This document shows, piece after piece, positions 1-6,532 of a DNA stretch of 9,225 nt. This DNA is from Bacteroidales bacterium. Lineage in GTDB: Bacteria > Bacteroidota > Bacteroidia > Bacteroidales > Porphyromonadaceae. How positions within the stretch are numbered: position 1 is the first letter of the stretch; every line of letters starts with the position of its first letter. The position numbers and the translations under genes were made by a program. The notes beneath the pieces are model-generated. The model had not been told where the DNA came from and did no database searches. It worked only from the letters and a program-made list of their open reading frames with translations. The stretch is from NCBI GenBank assembly GCA_004555765.1, contig SFHG01000059.1:1-9225 (forward strand), given 5' to 3'.

Positions 1-252
1 GACTTCGGCTTTGTACCCCACTCGGGGAAGGACATTCCCGGCGACAGACAGACGAGCTGTACGTACCTGAAAGCGCCCCTTTCCAATCTCCGTCTGCCAT
101 TCGTATTTGGCTCTGACAGTCCCTCCCAAGACGGGTTTGTAGAGGCTCTCCCGAGTGTGTCCTGTATCGTCTCCACCTGCACCACCTTGGGCAGACACAG
201 GGAGCACCCCCATCAGGAAAAGGGGAAAAACGATCAGAAGTTTCCGATGCAT
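1..252 (-). CDS. Outer-membrane porin, phosphate-selective porin O/P type, N-terminal fragment
   Basis: This is an open frame of 84 codons starting at the ATG at 252-250 and running off the left edge without a stop. Residues 1-21 form a classic signal peptide: MHRK, then the hydrophobic LLIVFPLFLMGVLPV, then a VSA signal-peptidase I site before QGG. The mature part reaches LGGTVRAKYEW (from about residue 42) and FQVRTARLSVAGNV (about 61-74), then VGYKAEV. This pattern of a short first beta strand, RFQVRxARxxxxGN and YKAE is what I know from the N-termini of Bacteroidetes porins of the OprO/OprP (phosphate-selective porin) family. The protein would be a 16-stranded outer-membrane beta barrel; its substrate cannot be read from this fragment. 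It begins 12 bases after the antiporter stop, so it is probably translated from the same mRNA. The family call is from recall of the motif, and the rest of the gene lies outside the window. Confidence 0.78.
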   Translation of the reverse strand, partial: MHRKLLIVFPLFLMGVLPVSAQGGAGGDDTGHTRESLYKPVLGGTVRAKYEWQTEIGKGRFQVRTARLSVAGNVLPRVGYKAEV

Positions 253-264
253 AGACAAATTAAC

Positions 265-1761
265 TTATGTATTGGCATCAAGCGAATAGGTCTGGATACC
301 CAATTCTTCATAAGCTTGAACGAGAGCATCCGCATCGTCACTGATCACAAGGACATGATCCCCCTCCGCAAGCTCGGTATCTCCTCTCGGGATAAAGAAA
401 CTGCCTTTTCTCTGAACAAGGATGGCCAAAGTATGGGGCGGTATGTTGAGATCCATCAGCTTATTGCTCTTTTCGATCATAGACGTACTGACAATCATTT
501 CACTTATGGTACTCTTGATTTGCTCCGGAAGATTTACTTCCGTAAAGACCTTCTTGCTGACATTGGTATCCACCACACCGAGTATTTTGGCCATCCAAGG
601 CACCGTAGACCCCTGTATCAAAAGCGACAGAAGGGTGACCACGAAGACGATGTTGAAGAAAACACCCGAGTACGGGAGACCGGCTACCCACGGGTAAGTG
701 GCAAAAATGATCGGCACCGCACCGCGCAAACCGACCCAATTTGCGTAAGCAATGCCGCGGAAAGTAAACTTTTTCCAAAAAGGAAGAAGGCACAGGGTAT
801 TGACCACCGGACGGGCGACAAAGATCAGGAACAGCGCCACAAAGAGACCGGGGACGAAGGCACGGGCAAGGCCATCCACATTCACCAAAAGGCCGAGGGT
901 GAGGAACATAATCAACTGACACAGCCACGTAAAACCCTCCAAGAATTTGGCCGTACTCTTTCGATGTACCACTCTGCTATTGCCGATGACGAGACCGGAG
1001 ATGTAGACGGCGAGGTACCCGTTACCTCCCACGATGTACGACAGCCCGAAGACGAACCCCGAGACCGCCAAGAGCAGAACCGGATAGAGCGCCCCACTCG
1101 GGAGATTGACCTTATTGATGAGCCACACGGATGCGCGACCGAGACCATAACCGATAAGCGCTCCGAGCGCGAACTGCACCACAAACTGCAAGATGCCGTG
1201 CCACACGCTCACCTCCCCACTCTGAATCATTTGCACCAAGATGATGGTGAGCATATAGGCCATCGGGTCATTGGATCCGGATTCAAACTCAAGGAGTGGT
1301 TTGAGATTATGCTTGAGGTGGACGTCCTTGGAGCGAAGGATACTGAAGACCGAAGCAGAGTCCGTGGAACTCATGATGGATCCCAGAAGCAGTGCCTCCG
1401 GAAGCGTGAAGCCCTCCAACCCTGTGGCATAAGAGACGAAATAGATAAAGCCACCCATTAAAGCCGCAGTCCCCACGACCCCCAATGTGGCCAAGATGGA
1501 TCCGGAGAGCAAAACGGGCTTTATCTCCCTGAAGTCTGTATCAAGCCCTCCGGAGAAAAGGATAACCGTAAGGGCGATCGTCCCTACCGTCTGCGCAGTA
1601 ACGGGATCGTCAAACTCAATATAACCCATCCGGCTCGCCAAGACACCGACACCGAGGAAAAGCAACAAAGTGGGTATCCCGAGACGGAAACCCGCTTTGC
1701 TGAGCAAGATTCCCACCACTGCGAGGATGGAGCCGTAGAGGAGTAGGAGTTCGGTATTCAT
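265..1761 (-). CDS. nhaP2: Potassium/proton (cation/proton) antiporter, NhaP2/CvrA type with C-terminal TrkA-C domain
   Basis: This 498-residue inner-membrane protein of the CPA1 family exchanges K+ or Na+ for H+ and helps in pH, potassium and osmotic homeostasis. About a dozen hydrophobic segments fill residues 5-395. The signature stretches are SSTDSASVF (131-139), FESGSNDPMAY (159-169, with the Asn164-Asp165 pair expected in the ion site) and VGLRGAVPI (343-351). Residues about 415-485 resemble a cytosolic TrkA-C (RCK_C) regulatory domain, including LAEGDHVLVIS (464-474). The length suits the shorter Bacteroidetes members; the E. coli protein is longer at the C-terminus. I chose the ATG at 1761. 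A TTG two codons upstream (1767) is in frame but less likely. The gene starts 12 bases after purB and ends 12 bases before the porin, so it lies within an operon. The ion specificity (K+ or Na+) is inferred from the family and not visible in the sequence. Confidence 0.92.
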   Translation of the reverse strand: MNTELLLLYGSILAVVGILLSKAGFRLGIPTLLLFLGVGVLASRMGYIEFDDPVTAQTVGTIALTVILFSGGLDTDFREIKPVLLSGSILATLGVVGTAALMGGFIYFVSYATGLEGFTLPEALLLGSIMSSTDSASVFSILRSKDVHLKHNLKPLLEFESGSNDPMAYMLTIILVQMIQSGEVSVWHGILQFVVQFALGALIGYGLGRASVWLINKVNLPSGALYPVLLLAVSGFVFGLSYIVGGNGYLAVYISGLVIGNSRVVHRKSTAKFLEGFTWLCQLIMFLTLGLLVNVDGLARAFVPGLFVALFLIFVARPVVNTLCLLPFWKKFTFRGIAYANWVGLRGAVPIIFATYPWVAGLPYSGVFFNIVFVVTLLSLLIQGSTVPWMAKILGVVDTNVSKKVFTEVNLPEQIKSTISEMIVSTSMIEKSNKLMDLNIPPHTLAILVQRKGSFFIPRGDTELAEGDHVLVISDDADALVQAYEELGIQTYSLDANT

Positions 1762-1773
1762 AGGCAAACAAGT

Positions 1774-3123
1774 TTAGTAGACCCCTACGTAATTTCGAGG
1801 CGTGATAGCTTTCATCTCGGCTTTGACTTCGTCGGAGATATCGAGCGAATCGATGAACGCGTCAAGATGCGTGCGGGTCAGTTTTTCGTTAGTCCTCGTA
1901 AGGGCTTTGAGTGTCTCGTAGGGGTTCGGGTAGCCCTCTCTACGAAGGATGGTTTGAAGCGCCTCTGCCACGACGGGGAGCGCCTCATCGAGTGCCTCGT
2001 CTATCTTTTCCCGATTCAGAAGGAGCTTACCCATACCTTTGAGCAGAGAGTTCAGAGCGATGAGCGCGTGAGCCAAGGGAACGCCCATATTACGCATTAC
2101 GGTGGAGTCGGTGAGGTCTCTCTGCAGGCGCGAAATGGGTAGCTTGTGGCTCAAGTGTTCAAGGTAAGCTATGGCGATGCCGAGATTCCCTTCCGCATTT
2201 TCGTAGTCGATGGGGTTCACCTTGTGGGGCATCGCAGACGAACCCACTTCACCGGCTTTTATCTTTTGCTTGAAGTACTCTGCACTGATGTAGAGCCACA
2301 TATCTTGCGCAAAGTCTTTGAGGATGACGCATACCCTCTTCACTGCGTCAAAAAGAGCCGCGAGATTGTCGTAATTGGAAATCTGCGTGGTGTACTCCTC
2401 AAGTTCGAGACCGAGAACATCCACCGCGAAATGACGGGCAAAAGCGCGCCAGTCGATCTCGGGGTACGCGACATGATGGGCGTTCATATTGCCCGTCGCT
2501 CCGCCGAACTTGACGCTCTGGGGAACGGACTCCAAAAGACGGAGCTGCTCGGTGAGCCGGTAAGAGAAGACTTTCATCTCCTTGCCGAGCATTGTGGGCG
2601 AAGCGGGCTGTCCGTGCGTACGGGCAAGCATCGGGATCCCTTTCCACTCCTCGGCTCTCGACTCTATCTCTCCGATCACCTCCCTCAGCTTCGGCAAGAA
2701 GACCTCTCCCAAGGCATCGTGCAGCATCAGCGGCTGAGCCGTGTTATTGATGTCCTGGGAGGTAAGTCCGAAATGGACGAACTCCAAGTCCTCCTCAAGG
2801 TCGGAATCCCTCAGTTTTTCTTTGATGAAGTATTCGACGGCTTTCACGTCGTGGTTGGTGACCTTCTCGATCTCCTTAACCCTCCGGGCATCTTCGAGAG
2901 TGAACCCTTTGTAAAGCGATTCAAGCTCGGCTCTGTAGTGGTCGCCCTCTTTGAGCTTTTTGATCTGCGGCAGGACTTCGGCAAGGGTGAGGAGATACTT
3001 TACTTCCACCATCACCCGGTACCGGATAAGAGCCGATTCGGAGAAATAGTGCGCAAGCGGTGCAGCTTGGCTTCTGTACCGACCGTCAATCGGAGAAACG
3101 GCCTCGAGACTGGAAAAATTCAT
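1774..3123 (-). CDS. purB: Adenylosuccinate lyase
   Basis: This 449-residue cytosolic enzyme (EC 4.3.2.2) catalyses two fumarate-releasing steps in purine synthesis: SAICAR to AICAR, and adenylosuccinate to AMP. It belongs to the fumarase/aspartase superfamily and acts as a homotetramer. The N-terminus SLEAVSPIDGRY is diagnostic of the E. coli-like PurB branch. Other visible motifs are TSQDINNTA (121-129), ARTHGQPASPT (167-177; His170 fits the catalytic acid) and the flexible signature loop GSSAMPHKVNPID (294-306), in which Ser295 fits the catalytic base. The length is close to the E. coli enzyme (456). The ATG at 3123 is followed at once by family-conserved sequence, so the start is secure. 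It lies 34 bases after yraN and 12 bases before the antiporter, and no terminator is visible on either side. All key residues are present and nothing looks damaged. Confidence 0.97.
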   Translation of the reverse strand: MNFSSLEAVSPIDGRYRSQAAPLAHYFSESALIRYRVMVEVKYLLTLAEVLPQIKKLKEGDHYRAELESLYKGFTLEDARRVKEIEKVTNHDVKAVEYFIKEKLRDSDLEEDLEFVHFGLTSQDINNTAQPLMLHDALGEVFLPKLREVIGEIESRAEEWKGIPMLARTHGQPASPTMLGKEMKVFSYRLTEQLRLLESVPQSVKFGGATGNMNAHHVAYPEIDWRAFARHFAVDVLGLELEEYTTQISNYDNLAALFDAVKRVCVILKDFAQDMWLYISAEYFKQKIKAGEVGSSAMPHKVNPIDYENAEGNLGIAIAYLEHLSHKLPISRLQRDLTDSTVMRNMGVPLAHALIALNSLLKGMGKLLLNREKIDEALDEALPVVAEALQTILRREGYPNPYETLKALTRTNEKLTRTHLDAFIDSLDISDEVKAEMKAITPRNYVGVY

Positions 3124-3157
3124 AGACTTCTATGGTGTGCTTTGTGCTGTTTGGCGT

Positions 3158-3577
3158 CTAAAAGGTGCCGGTCACGGCCGGCAAAAAGGCATTGCGGTAA
3201 TATCTGATCTGCGGCTCTTCACCGGACTTCGGCATCAGGACAAACGCGAAGTCGAAGCGCAAATTTCGGAAACCCATAGCCTTATGGCTCTTGAAAAAGT
3301 AGGTTCCTATCGCTATCATCTCGCGCCTTTTGTCCCGATTGATGAGTACGTCGGGCTGTCTGAGTAGCGCGGCGTTACTTCGGCCCTTTACCTCGATGAT
3401 GCAAAGGGTATCTCCCTCAAGGGCTATGAGGTCTGCCTCCTTATGCCCAAGACGGAAGTTTTTCGCCACGATGAGGAAACCCGCCCGCACGAGTTCATCC
3501 GCTACGATGCTCTCGGCATAAGTCCCTTCGGAAGAGGTAGGGCTGGAATTGACATCAACGGACGAGACTTCTTTCAT
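3158..3577 (-). CDS. yraN: YraN/UPF0102 family protein, predicted PD-(D/E)XK nuclease fold
   Basis: This 139-residue protein is of the UPF0102 family, often found near DNA-maintenance genes; its biochemical role is not firmly established. The nuclease-like core is visible: Glu22 in the first helix (GTYAESIVADELVRAGF), KNFRLGHKEADLIA with Glu47 and Asp49, and CIIEVKGRS with Glu62 and Lys64. Together these form the E...ExD...ExK pattern of the restriction-endonuclease-like fold. The usual conserved R-S-x-Y stretch after EVK is divergent here. I chose the ATG at 3577, which makes the gene overlap the end of ogt by 23 bases; an upstream in-frame GTG at 3607 would deepen the overlap. The next internal Met falls after the catalytic core, so the overlap appears real and suggests translational coupling with ogt. 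purB follows 34 bases downstream. The family call is strong, but no function can be read beyond the fold. Confidence 0.9.
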   Translation of the reverse strand: MKEVSSVDVNSSPTSSEGTYAESIVADELVRAGFLIVAKNFRLGHKEADLIALEGDTLCIIEVKGRSNAALLRQPDVLINRDKRREMIAIGTYFFKSHKAMGFRNLRFDFAFVLMPKSGEEPQIRYYRNAFLPAVTGTF

Positions 3578-4013
3578 AGTCAAGGATGCGTTTCTTAAGG
3601 GCTTCACCCCAGCGATACCCGCCGAGGGAGCCGTCTTTCCGAATCACCCGGTGGCACGGGATGAGGAGACAAAGGTCATTCGTCCCCAGCGCCCGAGCCA
3701 CAGCCCTCACGAGCGAGGCGGGAAGACCGATCCTCCGGCAGAGGTCGCCGTAGGATCTCGTCTCGCCTACGGGTATTTCCCAAACTGCCTGCCACAGTCC
3801 GGGAAAACGGGGATGCACCGGAACCGCCTCCTCCGGTAAAGGCATCCGGAGTGCAAGCATATCTTCGAGTTCCCTCCCGAGTCCCGCATCTCCGGGATCC
3901 TGTAGACCGGAATCACCGGACACCACAGGTCTGCAAGAAAGGACATGCCCGCTCCACTCTACCGCCATATCCCCGAAGGGCGAGGGAACCCGTATGAGCG
4001 AAGCAAGGGACAT
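3555..4013 (-). CDS. ogt: Methylated-DNA--[protein]-cysteine S-methyltransferase (Ogt/MGMT family)
   Basis: This 152-residue DNA repair protein transfers the alkyl group from O6-alkylguanine or O4-alkylthymine to its own cysteine and is used up in the reaction (EC 2.1.1.63). The C-terminal DNA-binding domain is clear. It includes FPGLWQAVWEIPVGETRSYGDL (70-91, with Tyr88 of the SYG motif), a helix-turn-helix with Arg103 as the likely base-flipping arginine, the active-site motif IPCHRVI (118-124) with acceptor Cys120, and the closing GSLGGYRWG (128-136). Two details depart from the usual pattern: N112-D113 stands where NP is typical, and the N-terminal domain is short. The true PCHR cysteine separates it from alkyltransferase-like proteins, which lack it. 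I chose the ATG at 4013; a TTG at 4025 is in frame. The gene starts 23 bases after the Dabb gene, and its end overlaps yraN by 23 bases. No Ada-type regulatory domain is attached. Confidence 0.93.
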   Translation of the reverse strand: MSLASLIRVPSPFGDMAVEWSGHVLSCRPVVSGDSGLQDPGDAGLGRELEDMLALRMPLPEEAVPVHPRFPGLWQAVWEIPVGETRSYGDLCRRIGLPASLVRAVARALGTNDLCLLIPCHRVIRKDGSLGGYRWGEALKKRILDYERSLVR

Positions 4014-4036
4014 AACCGTGGGCAAAAGTGGTCTTT

Positions 4037-4369
4037 TTATCTTTTCTTATTGCCGCGTATCTCGAGTTCGTTCCAGACATCCACAGCGGCGCGCTTGGCC
4101 ACATTGGGTTTGAGGAGCTCGGCGGAGAGTGCTTTATGGAGAGGGTGCTCGGCGTAAGTCTTGAGATCCTTCTTGCTCTCGAGTTTGGCGAGGAGGAGGA
4201 AGTCGTATTCCTCCTCGGGGTTTCGGTTGGGACGGATGCTCAGCGCCCTAAGCTCTTTGATTTCGTCCGGCAATGCCTCGAATTTGGACTCGATTTCACG
4301 GATAAGCTCAGCCTTGGCCTCGCCCTGCAGCTCGTCTTTGAGCTTAAAGAGTACGATATGCTGTATCAT
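4037..4369 (-). CDS. Dabb (stress-responsive alpha/beta barrel) domain protein
   Basis: This small protein of 110 residues consists of one Dabb domain. The opening MIQHIVLFKLKDE, with His4 and a hydrophobic first strand, is typical. It is followed by a helix (about 17-31), a second strand including ALSIRPNRNPEEEYDFLLLAKLES (about 42-65), then HPLHKALSAELLKP and a last strand with AAVDVW. Dabb proteins form dimeric ferredoxin-like barrels. Plant members are stress-induced and some relatives act in polyketide chemistry, but bacterial ones like this have no assigned reaction, so I give none. The start is secure because the motif begins at residue 1. A long hairpin lies 12 bases upstream of the ATG, and ogt follows 23 bases downstream. 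It is the first gene of the tightly packed group that includes purB and the antiporter. Confidence 0.88.
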   Translation of the reverse strand: MIQHIVLFKLKDELQGEAKAELIREIESKFEALPDEIKELRALSIRPNRNPEEEYDFLLLAKLESKKDLKTYAEHPLHKALSAELLKPNVAKRAAVDVWNELEIRGNKKR

Positions 4370-4381
4370 AAATGGTTGGGG

Positions 4382-4442
4382 AAGTCCGAAGCTCGGAGTC
4401 TTTACTGCACAGTGGCAGAGGCTCCGGGCTTCGGACTTTTTT
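4382..4442 (+). terminator. Long hairpin with T-tract, intrinsic-terminator form, oriented rightward
   Basis: An inverted repeat pairs 4382-4398 with 4422-4438, giving 17 base pairs with one G-T wobble. The left arm begins AAGTCCGAAGC and the right arm ends GCTTCGGACTT. A small inner stem, CTGC (4405-4408) with GCAG (4415-4418), may close the loop. The run of six T (4437-4442) is on the plus strand, yet both neighbouring genes (serB and the Dabb gene) are on the minus strand. In their transcript the hairpin is preceded by A6 and followed by ACTTCCCC, so it lacks the U-tract needed to terminate serB. It may stop antisense transcription entering serB, stabilise or process the mRNA, or act as a weak terminator. 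Confidence 0.75.
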
Positions 4443-4446
4443 GTAT

Positions 4447-5745
4447 TTAGTAATTCTGAAATTCCATTTCGTCCATCAGAGAGTCCTTATATCCGAGGAA
4501 ATACAGGATGCCGTCGAGACCCATCGTGGTAATGGATTGGCGTGCGGTCTCTTTGACTTTGGGCTTGGCGTGAAAGGCGATCCCAAGTCCCGCGGTGGAG
4601 AGCATCGGCAGATCGTTGGCTCCGTCGCCCACGGCCACAGTCTGGCGGATGTCCACTTTCTCGACTTGGGCGATGAGCTTAAGGAGCTCTGCCTTCTTCC
4701 GGCCGTCCACCACTTCGCCCAGGTGGCGGCCGGTGAGTTTGCCGTCCATCCCGATTTCGAGTTCGTTAGCGTAGACGTAGTCGATGCCGAAGCGGTCTTG
4801 GAGGTACTTTCCGAAGTAGGTGAATCCCCCGCTGAGTATCGCGATCTTGAAGCCCACTTTCTTGAGGATGTGCATCGTCCGCTCCAGTCCGTCCATCAGA
4901 GGAAGGTTTTCGGCGATGCTCCTCATCACCGAGATGTCAAGGCCTTTGAGCAAAGCCACCCTCCGCTCGAAGCTCTCGGTGAAGTCTATCTCCCCTCTCA
5001 TGGCACTCTCGGTAATGGCTTTCACCTCGTCGCCGACACCATTGGCCATCGCGAGCTCATCGATGACCTCCGTCTTAATCAGCGTGGAGTCCATATCGAA
5101 GCAGATGAGGCGGCGCATCCGGCGGAACATACTGTCCTGCTGGAAGGAGACATCCATCCGGAAATCGTTGGCGATCTGCATAAACGTCTTCTGCAACTTC
5201 TCGCGGTCAAGGGGGTTGCCTCTCAGCGAGATCTCGATGCTCGCCTTGGGGACGCGCTCGTGTGGCTTCAGAGGAATACGACCCGTCAGACGGTCGAGCC
5301 CGTCGATATTCATTCCTTGGGCGGAGACTTCGCGGGTAATCGCGGCCACCATCGCGCTGGAGACCTGTTTGGCCAGGATGGTGACGATGTACTTGTTTTT
5401 GCCCTGAGCCTCTACCCATTTGCTGTAAGCATCGGGTTCAATGATGCGGAAGTTCACCGAGATATTCAGCTCGTTGGCTCCGAAAAGAAGATCCTTGAGG
5501 ATAAAACCGCTCTTGTCCGGTGTCGTCGCAAAGAGAATCCCGAGAGTCAAGTGCTGATGAATGTCCACCTGACCGATGTCGAGGATGGATACATCGTGCT
5601 TGGCGAGGATGGACGTGAAAGAGGCCGTCACGCCGGGACGGTCCAAACCATTGAATATCGCAAGGATGATCTCGACGTTCGACTCGTCGTCGATTTTCTT
5701 CCCTTCTGCACAATGGCAGGAGTTGGGGATCTTCTTTTCAGCCAT
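4447..5745 (-). CDS. serB: Phosphoserine phosphatase with two N-terminal ACT domains
   Basis: This 432-residue cytosolic enzyme (EC 3.1.3.3) removes phosphate from L-phosphoserine in the last step of serine synthesis. Residues about 24-100 (ILAIFNGLDRPGVT, ILDIGQVDIHQHLTLGILF) and about 117-195 (KYIVTILAKQVSSAM, GMNIDGLDRLTGR) form two ACT domains, which in relatives bind amino acids and give feedback control. The catalytic HAD domain follows. Motif I is CFDMDSTL (215-222) with nucleophile Asp217 and acid/base Asp219; substrate-site Glu226 follows. Motif II is ILSGGF (303-308) with Ser305, motif III is Lys350/Lys351, and motif IV is VGDGANDLPML (372-382) with Asp374. All catalytic residues are present. 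The first 20 residues are hydrophilic and Cys-containing, with no obvious role. The ATG at 5745 is the only sensible start. It is probably transcribed from a promoter around 5781-5788 beside a palindromic operator candidate. Confidence 0.96.
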   Translation of the reverse strand: MAEKKIPNSCHCAEGKKIDDESNVEIILAIFNGLDRPGVTASFTSILAKHDVSILDIGQVDIHQHLTLGILFATTPDKSGFILKDLLFGANELNISVNFRIIEPDAYSKWVEAQGKNKYIVTILAKQVSSAMVAAITREVSAQGMNIDGLDRLTGRIPLKPHERVPKASIEISLRGNPLDREKLQKTFMQIANDFRMDVSFQQDSMFRRMRRLICFDMDSTLIKTEVIDELAMANGVGDEVKAITESAMRGEIDFTESFERRVALLKGLDISVMRSIAENLPLMDGLERTMHILKKVGFKIAILSGGFTYFGKYLQDRFGIDYVYANELEIGMDGKLTGRHLGEVVDGRKKAELLKLIAQVEKVDIRQTVAVGDGANDLPMLSTAGLGIAFHAKPKVKETARQSITTMGLDGILYFLGYKDSLMDEMEFQNY

Positions 5746-5765
5746 AGGGTGTGGGGTTCGCTAAA

Positions 5766-5777
5766 GTAAACGTTTAC
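5766..5777. promoter_or_regulatory. Candidate operator: perfect 12-base palindrome, LacI/PurR-like core
   Basis: GTAAACGTTTAC is a perfect palindrome with the central CG typical of LacI-family operators; the E. coli PurR box has the same AAACGTTT core. On the minus strand it begins three bases after the predicted serB -7 element, so a bound repressor would sit at the serB transcription start. It ends 20 bases before the serB ATG. A palindrome of this length may occur once or twice by chance in 9 kb; its position makes it credible. The regulator is unknown. Confidence 0.5.
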
Positions 5778-5780
5778 GTG

Positions 5781-5788
5781 CAAATTTA
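5781..5788 (-). promoter_or_regulatory. Predicted serB promoter, Bacteroidetes -7 element
   Basis: Read on the minus strand this is TAAATTTG, an exact match to the Bacteroidetes sigma-ABfr -7 consensus TAnnTTTG, 35 bases upstream of the serB ATG. I see no good TTTG -33 element 19-21 bases further upstream, so the promoter may be weak or may need an activator. Confidence 0.5.
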
Positions 5789-5836
5789 CTCAAATTCCGA
5801 GACCTCTGCACGAGGGGGCTCTTTCTTCATCCCGAC

Positions 5837-5867
5837 TTACGAATTTGAGACTTTATCGGTATCTTTG
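5837..5867 (+). promoter_or_regulatory. Predicted promoter for the HAD-yigZ(-fhs) genes
   Basis: TATCTTTG at 5860-5867 is an exact match to TAnnTTTG and lies 35 bases before the HAD gene ATG. A half-matching -33 element, TTAC, is at 5837-5840 with a 19-base spacer. A better TTTG at 5844-5847 is too close, with a 12-base spacer. No serviceable Shine-Dalgarno sequence precedes the start codon, as is usual in this phylum. Confidence 0.5.
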
Positions 5868-5902
5868 AAAAGATTATTCATGACACGACCCATAATAAAG
5901 AG

Positions 5903-6532
5903 ATGATTAAAAACCTCCTCCTCGACCTCGGCGGCGTAATGGTGACACTGGATCGCAACCAAGCCGTGGCACGTTTCCAAAAGATGGGCATCCACGATGC
6001 CGACAAGCTCCTCGACCCCTACAAGCAGGCCGGACTCTTTCTCCGTCTCGAGTCGGGGGACTTCACCCGCGAAAGTTTTACCGAGGAGCTCAATAAGGTT
6101 TACGGCACAAATCTCACCATCGAAGACGTGGAGTACGGACTTACGGGCTATTTCGTCCGGGTGGACGACGAGAAGTTTGACTACATCCTCCACGACCTAC
6201 CGAAGGACATCAAGGTCTTCTGCCTCTCCAATACGAACCCCTTTGCCACCCACGCCATGGAGGACACGTGTTTCCTCTCAAGCCGCATACCCGTCCGGAT
6301 GCATTTCGAGGAGATGTTCCTCTCCTACGAGCTGGGGATGTGCAAGCCGGATCCCCGCATCTTCCGGATCATACTCGAGCGCGCAGGCATCAGGGCAGAG
6401 GAGACACTCTTCCTCGACGACGGTGCGGCCAACACCTTGGAGGCGCGGCGACAGGGCTTCGTGACTTACAAGCCCGACAATGGCGAGAATTGGATTCCGG
6501 TCGTGAGCCGCATCATCGGCAAAGAAGCATGA
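5903..6532 (+). CDS. HAD-superfamily phosphatase (subfamily IA, YihX-like)
   Basis: This 209-residue cytosolic hydrolase probably removes phosphate from a small metabolite. The HAD motifs are in order. Motif I is LLLDLGGVMV (5-14) with nucleophile Asp8. Motif II is CLSNTN (107-112). Motif III is GMCKPDPRIF (145-154) with Lys148, and motif IV is FLDDGAANTLEA (170-181) with Asp172-Asp173. A helical cap lies at about 15-95, as in subfamily IA. Motif I has Gly10 where the acid/base Asp of most HAD phosphatases stands; the DLGG/DLGN form is known in the YihX (glucose-1-phosphate phosphatase) branch, so this is not proof of inactivity. The substrate cannot be told from sequence. The ATG at 5903 begins directly with motif I and has a -7 element upstream. 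The stop overlaps the yigZ start in ATGA, showing tight coupling. Relatives are often annotated as pgmB- or phosphoglycolate phosphatase-like, which I would not adopt here. Confidence 0.9.
   Translation: MIKNLLLDLGGVMVTLDRNQAVARFQKMGIHDADKLLDPYKQAGLFLRLESGDFTRESFTEELNKVYGTNLTIEDVEYGLTGYFVRVDDEKFDYILHDLPKDIKVFCLSNTNPFATHAMEDTCFLSSRIPVRMHFEEMFLSYELGMCKPDPRIFRIILERAGIRAEETLFLDDGAANTLEARRQGFVTYKPDNGENWIPVVSRIIGKEA

Noticed and set aside
157..1461. 434-codon open frame opposite the antiporter
   Set aside because: It crosses the antiporter-porin junction on the opposite strand and has a charged low-information composition with no membrane or domain features.
3124..3157. Possible promoter between yraN and purB
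   Set aside because: The 34 bases hold no TAnnTTTG element on the minus strand.
2146..3207. 353-codon open frame opposite purB
   Set aside because: It lies fully antisense to purB, which has intact catalytic motifs; the translation has no recognisable domain and looks like a by-product of codon bias in a GC-rich gene.
4372..5769. 465-codon open frame opposite serB
   Set aside because: It is antisense to a complete serB and spans its promoter and hairpin; the product is His/Asp/Val-rich with no domain pattern.
6268..6528. Upstream extension of the yigZ reading frame
   Set aside because: It overlaps the HAD gene out of frame and has no YigZ similarity; the ATG at 6529 in the ATGA overlap is the natural start.
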